Below, piece by piece: positions 12,401 to 24,400 of a stretch of 25,287 nucleotides of DNA. The notes under the pieces were generated by a model. The model had not been told where the DNA came from. It worked only from the letters and a program-made list of their open reading frames with translations, and did no database searches. Position 1 is the stretch's first letter, and each line of letters begins with the position of its first letter. Source of the stretch: Mnemiopsis leidyi (Eukaryota; Ctenophora; Tentaculata; Lobata; Bolinopsidae); the NCBI GenBank assembly GCA_000226015.1, contig JH153531.1:2848-28134 (forward strand), given 5' to 3'. The position numbers were made by a program, and so were the translations under genes.

Positions 12401-15400
12401 CAAATTTTCACGTTGATGGTATCGTACCGCTTTTTTTCAACGATAAAAGGGTTCCTGGTCTGGGTCCTAATTTCAGAGAAACCACTGGGTGAGAACACCC
12501 ACAGTTAGACTCAAACAGTTTGCAGTTGGTGTGGTAATGAATTCTGTCTGGATGATAGTTTTGATAGGTGGTGTAGGTGACTTGGTTATGAAGGTGTAGG
12601 TGATAGTGTTGGTGACTTGGTTATGAAAGTGTAGGTGATATTGTTGGTGACTTGGTTATGAAGGTGTAGGTGATAGTGTTGGTGACTTGGTTATGAAGGT
12701 GTAGGTGATAGTGTTGGTGACTTGGTTATGAAAGTGTAGGTGATAGTGTTGGCGACTTGGTTATGAAGGTGTAGGTGATAGTGTTGGTGACTTGGTTATG
12801 AAGGTGTAGGTGATAGTGTTGGTGACTTGGTTATGAAGGTGTAGGTGATAGTGTTGGNNNNNNNNNNNNNNNNNNNNNNNNNNNNNNNNNNNNNNNNNNN
12901 NNNNNNNNNNNNNNNNNNNNNNNNNNNNNNNNNNNNNNNNNNNNNNNNNNNNNNNNNNNNNNNNNNNNNNNNNNNNNNNNNNNNNNNNNNNNNNNNNNNN
13001 NNNNNNNNNNNNNNNNNNNNNNNNNNNNNNNNNNNNNNNNNNNNNNNNNNNNNNNNNNNNNNNNNNNNNNNNNNNNNNNNNNNNNNNNNNNNNNNNNNNN
13101 NNNNNNNNNNNNNNNNNNNNNNNNNNNNNNNNNNNNNNNNNNNNGTTGGTGATAGTGTTGGTGACTTGGTTATGAAGGTGTAGGTGATAGTATTGGTGAC
13201 TTGGTTATGAAGGTGTAGGTAATAGTGTTGATGACTTGGTTTTGAAGGTGTAGGTAATAGTGTTGGTGACTTGGTTATGAAGGTGTAGGTAATAGTGTTG
13301 GTGACTTGGTTATGAAGGTGTAGGTGATAGTGTTGGTGACATGCAATAAATAAGGGGGGGGGGGGGTAAGGGCACTGACCATGACCATGACACCCTGAAA
13401 TTTACCCCATGGTCAATGGTCAAAAAGGTTGACCATGACCATGACACCCTGAAATTTACTCATGGTCAATGGTCAAGAAAATGACCATTTGACCACGGCA
13501 ATTTTGAAATTTTGGCCATGGTCATGATCAAAAATTTTTGACCATTTGACTATGACACCCGGACGTAGGCCAAATGGTCAAAAAAAACCTCGTCTACGTA
13601 AACCTCGTCAACGTATTAAATTAAGTAAAGAAGTAATTCTGGGTTGGGAATGAGGTTGTTACGATTAAATGCTAAAAAAATTAAAAAGCACCTGCTAGTT
13701 TCTATCTGCCTCTTTCTCTCGACTTGTAATGGAGTTCGATTGGAGCCTTACTTTATTGTAGCAAGAGAGAAACGTATCCAATCAGCGTCAAGTTGATCTT
13801 ATCAGAATATATTTGATGTTTTGTACGTAACGCGCGAGATAGATAAATCAACAATAAGTTGTGTTATTTTCGCGCTAAATTTTAAACTCGTTGCACGCGA
13901 TCTCTTGCTAATAAACATACGGAATTAATAAACTTTCAAATTTATAGGCCCTTCTTAGTAACTTCAACGAATAAGCGAATCCAAAATCGATCCACAATGA
14001 AGTAACATTCAACATGATCAAGGATCCTATTCGCAAAAATCCAGGATAGCCTTCTAGGTGACCGAAGGAAGGTTGTGGCATGACGTTTGCCGCGGAAATT
14101 TAAATTCACCAGAATATAACCACTGGACCAGTGACCACATGGGCCACTGCACTATTGTGTGTGCTTATGTTAATGCTAAAGACTACGAATATCTATGCAG
14201 CTGTGTCTTGAAGGGTAGAAAGTGTTGCAACGATCCAGATAGTGGTTAACTGTTCTATTCTCCATACTTGTGTTTGGTATTTCTTTGTCATCGTATGATC
14301 CCAAGACTCATATTACGACAAATTAATTGACAAAAACGGAAAACATAAAACACTCAAATATTAGCTAATATTGTAACTTGATCGTGGGTTAAAACAGTTC
14401 CGAGCTTATATCACAATGAGACAAGTGATACTGCAATGCGTCATGTAATGATCACTGGTTTCGTCCTTTTACAAGGAATCAGCGAATTTCATGTTTCATT
14501 GATGATGTTAAGTACCAAGTGCTATGAATTTAATATTTGTTCCGTTACAGCGAGGCCAAGACAGATCTGATAAGTCGTCTGCGTGAAGAAAGTCAAGCTA
14601 CAACTGAACACATCGGCCGACTCAAAAACGAGGTAAATGAGTAAATAATAGTCTACACATGATTATGAAATAAGTTTGATTTAGGTAAATGTTCATTTTT
14701 TCCTCATTTCTATTCCTGGACCCTGTTTCGAGTTTTGTTTGAAGTGCTTACGACGAAAAAATGCATTTTGAATTACAAATCTGTAACTCTCTAACATAGC
14801 TACTTTTCAGTATCGAACATTATATGACGACGCTCAAGCTGCAAGGATTTATAGGGACGAGATTGACTCATTAAGAACTAAGGTACAGCTGGGTGTCAGA
14901 ATCATTGGCGCGACGTGCGAATGTACTAAATTTCTAATATCAACTTAATTTCTTGATATCACGTGACGTCTGTAAGAAGATATTACTGCGAGATCTTGGG
15001 AAATAACGTAATATCTTATACATAACATAATTTACATATTATACATATTATACAATATACAAACGAAATATATCAATTAATACTTGGTAAAGATCTTTTT
15101 GCACCTTGACAGCCCTTATACGTCGTTCATTTTTTCAATGTGTGACTCCTTTATCCCCGCCCAACAGTCACTATTGACCTTTTTAAGATCATTTAAATTC
15201 TTAATTGACTCAATGTTTCGTTTGATCTCAAACTTCAAAATGAACCAAAGATTTTCAATTTCATTTAAGTCAGGACTTTTCGCCGTTAGTGACGCGCACA
15301 ATAAAACACGTCAATAATTATGAAACCCTGCTATAAGAATTATAGATGTCAGATCTTGTTTCCTGACGGTTAAACATCCTGCAATTTTGTTAGGGTGATA

Positions 15401-18400
15401 AGATACCTGTCACGGGTCCCCAGTGCATTCAATGCAATAGCAATACACACTATAACTATGTGCTTATAAACTTGTGCTTATAAACTTATAACTGTTCAGA
15501 ATGTAACTGTTCAGAATGTAAGTAATTGTATTGAATTGTATATTAAAGTGGATGTTCGAGACGTCGTGTTTTAAACATTTGGCCTCGTTGAACCTAACCT
15601 CAACAATTTCAACTGAACCTCGCCATTCCTAGGCAGAGAAACTCGACAAGTACGAAGCGGATATAGCCAAGTACCGGGATAAACTAGAGGATATGGAGTA
15701 TCTGAAAAACCGGGTAAAGGAGCTGAAAAACCACAATGACCAACTAATGGAGATGAACGAGTTGTTGAAGGAAGAACTTGTTAGTTCGGAGCAGATAAAC
15801 AAAGCTATGATAGGTGAATTTTTAGAAGCTTTTTCTGCTGAGATAAAGAATTTTGTTTTAACTTAGGGTATAATAAAGTCAATTTTTGTGCCCGCACTTG
15901 TGTTCTGAAATTACGCACATCTATAGCGGAGGAGGAGAAAAATATCAAGCTTAGAGCAATGTTGGAGGAACTGAGTGCCCAGAAGGAGTACGGAGACCGA
16001 GTTATCCAAGATATGACCAGCAAGAGGAAGCAGGTCGAACTTGAGCTGAAACACAGGTAAATCTAGCTTTAATTTTTGGTGCTACAACTCATACGATTAA
16101 AAAAGAATACTCCAAGACTCTATGTAATATCTATTATTGTAAAAAAGATCTGAATATGTTGAGCTGTTCGTGTTTCTGTTGTCCAGTTTTGACTTACCTC
16201 TTGTCTGCAGTGCCAACATGATATCGCAAATGCAGAAGGAGATAGACGAGCTCACTGCATCTAATAACGAGATAAGGTATGTTTGAATTGAGTAAAAATT
16301 TTGAGGGATGATAGGAATTTGGTACGTCTTAGTTTATAGGATTTTTAGTTTGAACCACTCAAACTCTCTCGATAGCTGCAAAGATATACTATTAGTGATT
16401 GATGTAAGCAAAAGTGAGCAGAAGAAATAAGAATCGACAAAAAAGAATTCAATGTTGAATTTCTAACCTGATTTATTTAATGTTTTTGCTCTATAGATCC
16501 TGGGCTACTCAAAATTGGAAGTAAGTTGTAAAATTATCGATCGCTGTGATCGGCCGTATTTCACTTCTTGCAATAATATCTTGCTACTTTGTGTGAAACT
16601 AATGGAATTTTGTCTTTTTGAACAGCCCGGGATTTCGCGGAATTTACTTATCTGCTGGTCTAACTTCGAAAAAGCATACAAAGCCATTGTTCTGAACTGT
16701 TTTCGTCGTTGTAACCTTGGCGATCTCCTTTCGCCACCGATTTTAATGTATGTGTACAGTATGTGTTACTCTCAGTGTTACACTTGTAATTCTACAACTT
16801 CCTATGTTACCCCTCCCCAGGATGGCGATGCTGGAGAGGGACGGTGTAACAGACTCGATGAAGTACATGACTATCGAGAAAGAACTTTCACACGATGACA
16901 ACGGACAAACTCCAATCATCAACAGACGTCGGAGTATGTTTACTTTTCTTTAACCATAACTAAGTCTATCAGTTTGTTATTAGGGTAGGATCAGAAAATC
17001 TCGGCGAATTTTAGTTTTGATCTGAATTCTTTAGGATTATTGGGGATGTATTTTAGGAAGGAGCCATGAAAGATGTTGGCATAGAAAATTATAAAATTCT
17101 CTCAATTTACAATCCCTTCATTGACGTGTTGCTCATAGATTCGTGTCGTATCTTCACCACTCGGATTTTTACCCCAATTAAAGTTGTAATACCGCGTTAA
17201 TTCCAAATTTAACACCATTACTCAAACTATAACTGTCGGTTTTTGTTTTTAGGACATCGTCTCAAACGACGACCGTGAGTGAGATGAACCACTATGAGAG
17301 TGTTAATGTGGCAGAGTGGTTTTAAGTCTTGATTAAACATGATTCCCTTTACAGCAGCCTTTTTGTTCTGATTCATCCAGTTTTTAAAACTGGGACCTTG
17401 TTTTACTTTCATGCCTGTCAGCCTTGCTCTGAGATATAGCTACGATGTCGAAGTGTTTGCTCAATGTTTAGATGTTACACTGTGCATGGTCTCAGAGGTG
17501 TCGCCTGATGTAAGGCCCATGTATCATTCCAAACTCTTGATTTTCCAATCATCATTTTCATAGTTTAACACCTCAACATGTATCACTTACGTTTGTTGTT
17601 TATCTGGCTAGTTTTCTTTTAAATCTATGACTGTTCCCCCAAGAAATCTCTCGTTTATTGTATTTCTTGCCACCCCTACGTCAGAAAGATATACTGATCT
17701 ACATTCTACAACACACCGGTATACTAAATCACGTGACCATGGCTTGAGATTAATTCTACAAAAATATGTCGCAAGCCCTCCTACAGTAAACCTCTAACAT
17801 ACTACACTGACAGGCGCCGTAAGAGAAGGTAACAAGGACGAGTCGATGAATAATGAAGTTCTGATCAGCAAGATAAAACGATTAGAAATGGACAACCTAC
17901 ACCTTCGGACACAAACTGAGAACCTGCGGAATTCCAACGCTAAGGTTAGAAAATTATTAGAGATTGCAACAATAACATTACACTGCAACTTATCATAATT
18001 AGCTAAATAAGTAAATATTTAGATAGTTGTGGGTGGGCCGAAGGATCAACCAAGCTACATGATGTGTACGGAGCAGATATTTGAACGGACACGATTTCCA
18101 CTGATAGTCAATTCAGAAAATTCATGGGCCGGCACCGTGCCGAGTCGGGTATGATCCGACAACCTCTGCATTGTCTAGATGAGTGCTCTACCACCCGTTA
18201 CAAATCAGTGCACACCTCTGGGAGTCGAGCTTGCTCGAAATGAGGACCTGAAAAAGGCCCCCTCCCCACTTGAAACCACATAAATATTTAGATAAATGAC
18301 CTTCGTTGGTGGTAGTCATTTAGAATCAACTTTTTCAATTTTCTGCCGTTTTGCACCTTTGAGTAGATAAGAAAATTGTGCTGCAGTCAAGCAGGAGATT

Positions 18401-21400
18401 GTAAGCAAAAATGAAGTGATCCAATTATACAAAAAAAGCATAAATTTGGAGAAAGTGGAAAAATCTATGGCTGTGATTTTATCCACTATTTCATATAAAT
18501 CTCGTATGACAAACCTGGAATTTCAGCTTCAAATGTTAGAAGAAAACACGGAGAAAGACAAACTTCAACTAGATACGAACAAAGCCGAGATAGTTAGACT
18601 TCAGGAGCAAATAAATCTTGAGGTACGATATCTCTATTTGTTTTAATTATAAGAAGTTTTCTAACAGACTTATCCCCTTAAAACGGATATCATAGTTTTT
18701 TCTCATTTCTGAATCCTGGCATCTTTCAAGTTTTTACCAGAACATATTATGAATTATGATTATAACGCTCATCCATTTGAATATGAGATTCATATCATAT
18801 TCATTAACATATAAATAAGTTTTGCTATATCTGCAACTTTCTCTCAGAGAACGAGAGTCGAAGGAATGGAACAGAAGTTATGTGAAGCTCACAATATACT
18901 GAAGGAGATTGGATACGACACTGAGAAGCTAAACGAAGTAAACGTCATCAGTGACCGAGAGTAAGAATATTTCTTTTTTATGACAAAACCGTTGTTTTTC
19001 ATCGGAGTTTTCTTGATTTTTTGTGGTTGCAGATTCTTCTGAATGGAAAGTTTTGGGGTTCCATTTTTCTAACTTAATATTTCGTGATCCACTATTAACT
19101 ATACAATGGGGTTTTCAATTTTGAAAAACTGTCTGCAATCTTGTCGCAATGTCGCAGTTAAACCCGACTCTCGCAGCTCAAAACTGAACGTGAGAACCTT
19201 AGTCGGATATAATTTCTTCAAGTCCAATCCACCAAATCAAAAACTACTCCGTTTTTACTTTCAGGAAAATATGTTTTCGTCTAGATTTACTCTTTCTCTC
19301 ATAGGAAGTTCCTGAAATACGAAGAAAGATTGAAACAAAGCTTGAACCACTCTCTTAAGATGAAAGAAGAACGTATTTCTGTCCTGGAGGATCGCGTGAA
19401 AGAGAACATCAACCAAAACGACAGTCTCAGACAGGTATGTGAGATATAAACATCAGCTCGGTAAGTTGTCACCTTGGTAACCATGGTGACGTGGATACTG
19501 CGCATTACGTAAGTTGTCACCTTGGTAACCATGGTGACGTGGAAACTACGTATTACCATGTTTAGATCTGCGTGCCGATAGCCACGTACAGTTGAACACT
19601 TGCGCGGATAGTCTTAGACAGTAAGTAAGATTAGGTGTGTTGTGTTGAAATAATTTACACACTTTAGCACACTTTAGCACAATTATCGCCTTGCTATAAG
19701 CTTACATTTTTACAGGAACTCTCGATAATCAAGAAACAGAACAAGAGTTACCAGAAACAAAACAAAAGTCTACAACAAAGTTTGGACAACAGTGTTGTGA
19801 GGTGAATATATAAATTTGTAAAATGATAAGACTAAAATGAGTTTACGAGGAGGAGTTTACGATGTTTTCCTTATGTTTTCCTCATGTTTTCCTCATGTTT
19901 TCCTTATGTTTTCCTTATGTTTTCCTTATGTTTTCCTTATGTTTACCTCATGTTTTCCTCATGTTTTCCTTATGTTTTCTTATGTTTTCCTTCTGTTTTC
20001 GTATGTTTTCTTATGTTTTCCTCATGTTTTCCTTATGTTTTCCTTCCTTATGTTTTCTTATGTTTTCCTCATGTTTTCCTTATGTTTTTCCTTATGTTTT
20101 CTTATGTTTTCCTTATGTTATGTTTTCGTATGTTTTCTTATGTTTTCCTTATGTTTACCTCATGTTTACCTCATGTTTTCCTCATGTTTTCCTCATGTTT
20201 TCCTTATGTTTTCTTATGTTTTCCTTATGTTTTCGTATGTTTTCTTATGTTTTCCTTATGTTTACCTCATGTTTTCCTCATGTTTTCCTCATGTTTTCTT
20301 GACTATGCCGTAACAACCCCCCCTCTCAGTATACAGAGCACGTCACCCTCCCGGCGTATCAGTAAAGGAAGTCAGTACGAACACCACATCTCACTCTCCT
20401 CGACCCCCATCAAACAGAGGCTGTCCACAGTGGCTCTTTCTCCCGGCAAGATCAGCAACATTTCCTCCATCAAGGAGAACAGTGAGTTTAGTAGCACCTC
20501 TTGTTGTATGTTACCATTTGTAACTTTGTGTAACCATGATAACCGTGTGTTACCATGGTAGCTGTATGTTACCATGGTAACTGTGTGTAACCATGGTAAC
20601 CGTGTTTTACTATAATAACAGCGTGTTACTTTGGTAACAGTGTGTTACCATAGTAACCACGTGTTTCTATGGTAACTGTGTGTTGCTTTGGTAACAGTGT
20701 GTTACCATGGTAACTGTGTGTTTCTATGGTAACCGTGTGTTTCTATGGTAACTGTGTGTTACCATGGTAACTGTGTGTAATCATGGTAACCGTGTGTTAC
20801 TATGGTATTAGTCTGTTACCATGGTAGCTGTGTGTTACCATGGACACTTTGTGTAACCATGGTAACCATTTGTTACCACGGTAACTGCGTGTTACCATGG
20901 TAACCGTGTGTTTCTATGATAACTGTGTGTTTCTATGGTAACTGTGTGTTACCATTCAGGTTAATGTGTTGCTCTAAACTTCGAGGGTTAATTGAATCAT
21001 GGAAGACAGCCACGTTTTTTTTACCTAATTACCAGTATAAACAACAGTAACTGTACGGACAGACAATTTTCTTATGCCTATTTGCCGAATGTTAGCCGAT
21101 AGTATACTAAATATCTTATCTCAAACCTTTAGCATGGTTACCACATGTGAAGCTGTCTCAACCTGCTAATTGCTATAATTGTTCAATTATAATTTCAGAC
21201 GAAAATAAATCCCCGAACAAGTCAGAACAATCCGGCATCCTGGATGTCAGCTATGAATCGTGAGTAAATATCGATGTTTTAAATTCGGCATGACCAGCTC
21301 ATTGCTTGTTAATCAAACGGAAGGCCCAATTGCGGATTACTTTGTTTTGATTGTTAATCAAGTTCACCGCGATCACTTCCTTGAATTTAATTAACGGATT

Positions 21401-24400
21401 GAGGCGAGCTCCCGTGATAAATTTAGGCGTAGTTTTCCCGGTGATTTTGTTGAAGTTCAGGACCGCTAACATTCGCCTCAAGCACTAGACTTGGCAGATA
21501 TGTTGACATAGCAACGAGACTGCGCAGAGCATGTTAACACTTCAGACGTGGTAACAATAGTAACAAGGCTTTACATGCGGTTACCATAGCTACGGGAGTT
21601 GACCGTCAAATTATGTCGGAATTTCGCAGTTCGTCTAATTAACAAACTCGCGGTTTCCTTTCTAATTAAAAACCCGAGACCAATCGTCGAACTAGTAGTT
21701 CTGCTTTTTGCTACTTCTTTCTGAACTTAATGGTGCACTTTGTGTTGTAGCTCAAGACCTGTTTATTTGAACAATTTTTTATCCTGCATGTGTTACCGTG
21801 GTTCAATAATTAAATGTTTGTTTAAAAAACAATTACACCATTTTCAGTTCACTGTTTCAGTATAGATCTATATGAGAAATATTTATTTTGTGTGACGTTT
21901 GTTTCTTATCGTGCTCTTATTTTACTCTTATCTTGCTCGATGCAGAGCTTTCTAAACTCTAACATCTTACATAATGACTGCGCGACTTGCCTAGAAAATC
22001 AGCATCATAAAAACTCGAACTCATTGTCAAGTAGGTGATTAGGCACCCATGTTGTGTCGCCCTTTGTTGAATCTTGGTAAAATTTATCTCATAACAAAAC
22101 TCAACCACCATGTCAATTTAAGAAACATCATCCTTTGTTTTGAATCTGTTTAGTCGTCGGTCAAGTCAAATAGCTTTTCAAGATTCCATCCACTGGTCTT
22201 CCTTTATTTCTCAGTTATCACTAAAACAAACATTCACGGTCCTCGTGCCCCCAAAGGCCCAATGATTGTGCAATAAACAATACGCAAACAGCTAAATATC
22301 CATGCTACCTTCATAAGGACTAATTCTTGTTGTGTATGGTAATATGCCGCACACATAATCACGTAATGTTAAGAATGGTACGCCTACAAAGTCGAAAACG
22401 AATGTTGATATTGTTGTTGATATTGTTGTTGATATTGTTGTTGATATTATTGCTGATATTGTTGTTGATATTGTTGTTGTTATTGGTGTTGTTATACCAT
22501 AGACAGAGGCTTGAGTTTGCATAATGGATAAGATTTGATCAGTGGTCCATTGTTACTGTGCTGATGAGCCAGGTCGAGCGTGCAGTGAGCTCGACACAAT
22601 GAAATGACGTCTTGCTGGAAGAATTGTGTGACCTTCGTCCTTGACGCTGCTATAGTGGTTGATTTTGTTTATTGCACACCAAAAGTAGAGTGACACATCT
22701 TATTTTGAGCTTAGTTCATAGTTGCCTGTGGAGTTACTCCACTGGGGTTCAGCTATCGTTGTTTAGTTTTTTTGCAATAGTTTGAAAAAACAGAAAATGT
22801 CAGGAGCAAATCAAATTGATTTTTCCGTGTTGGAACCCTACTTATGCCATGCTTGACTACTACAGAAGTTTAGACCTAATTTATTCTGACATTTATTGTT
22901 ATCTGTAGTTCCTTTGAAACGAGACCTAAACACCAATTTTTGCTTCAAGTGCCCTTTATTTCAAATAATAGATTGATATATCTGTCTAGTTACTCTTATC
23001 AATGGGCGATATACCTTATCCTTATTACTGATCACAGAACGGAAAAGTTCAAAAGATTAAGGGCTTCTGAAAGAAAGGATTACCATGAGTAATTAGTATC
23101 GAATTTTCTGTTATACGTTGTAACTCGAGTTTTGTCTATTGTAGTTCCACCACGAAGTACTTACAGTGACTTATAAATTCATGAGAAACGAATTGTAATG
23201 CGCGACGACGAAAGCCATCTAAACGATCATCTAAACAGCTCTAATTCTATAGTTTAAACTATTTAGTAACGTTTGACTTGCTCTCCTATAATTGTTATCG
23301 CCGTTTTCCTTCGTTCATCTCGAATTGCTCAGCTTTCCTCGAGAGATTCTCCTCAGGCTATTATTTCGAAAAAACCTTGCTATTACTGCATATTATTCCT
23401 TAGTTGCATGTTAGATTTTATCAAAGAAGTGAAGAACAGCCCGATTGCCAGGACTAAGGCCACTCTTCGTACATGGTCCAGAGTCTTGGCCTTGTTCTTT
23501 GTCCAGCAATGTTTGGTAGAGGTGGCCGACCTCTCTTCCTCCCGCAATTCGGACTGGCAGTGGACTTGGGGGCCGAGAAGAACAAATCCTTGTGTTTGGC
23601 TAGCAGCAGCAGTGGTGACTTTAATGTACTGATGTCGTGTTCTCAAACTAGAAGTGGGGGTTTGAGAAGAAACACCAGAGTTAGCTGTACCAAGCGCATC
23701 AAGAGGTCTCAGTGCAAGTGGAGTGTTAATTTGCTCGTTTTGTGATTTTTTCAGCATCGCACCAAACAATACGTGCTATGTATAAGTTGCCGCTTTTTGA
23801 TTGAAAAACGCGGTCGCTCTTCTTTTGCGAGTAATAATGCAAAATTAGTGAATCTGTTCACTATTGATCTTTTCTCACACTTCATTCTGATTCTGAAGAT
23901 TTTTTATGAAGTTATAAGTTTTTATTAGCTTTGCATCCTTTTCAGTGTGTCGCTGACAGAAAGTGCAGCTGCGTTACAACTCCTTCGACAAGATTGTGTG
24001 GATCTTAAGGAGGAAAACGACCAGCTATTTCTTGACAAGGAGCGTCTCGAGGTCGGTACAATTAGATAAAACATAGTTTTTCAGTGAAAACGTTTTCCTG
24101 TTTTAGGCTTGCATTGCAGGGTAAATGGGTCGTGTATTTAGATTTTTCGATGTTTGTTTGTTCTGAAACCAAATTAAGGTGGTCATATGACATATCCGCG
24201 AACCAATAGATCTGAAGTTCTGTAACTAACATGTGACCACTATCCCAGCAAGAGGTTCAAGAGTTGCAGATAGAACGTAAATCTCATTTGGCCGAGATAC
24301 AAAACCTCCGCGAGAAGAACCTCAACCTCAGAAACGAGGTTTGTTTCTTGTCTAAACATGTATATATCTCTTAACATATTTAGCTCTTCCTAAGTAACCT

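Larger units (their letters stand above)
21260..23945 (+). other. Intron 18 of the CCDC88-like gene
   Basis: It contains single X-box-like sites near 21502 and 21577, several TAATTA cores at 21300-21700, a 12-bp repeat at 22403-22492 and a GC-richer block at 23400-23770 with a possible AT-hook coding remnant on the minus strand. No exon is needed here, since exons R and S match in phase. Confidence 0.6.

Noticed and set aside
12845-13183. Frame spanning the N gap
   Set aside because: It consists mostly of unknown bases and minisatellite.
16515-16820. Long frame before exon K as an extended exon
   Set aside because: It has a different frame from the coiled coil, an uncharged cysteine-rich composition, and clear splice sites on both sides.
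18127-18212. Functional tRNA gene on the minus strand
   Set aside because: The T-arm and D-arm are tRNA-like, but the anticodon and acceptor stems do not pair, and target-site repeats show a SINE.
19837-20561. Long overlapping frames of MFSLCFPHV-type repeats as a repeat protein
   Set aside because: They arise from an 11-bp stop-free minisatellite that opens all three frames. Only the part inside exon Q is coding.
22292-22524. Frames with Thr-Ile or Leu-Ile runs on both strands
   Set aside because: They come from the 12-bp GTTGATATTGTT repeat.
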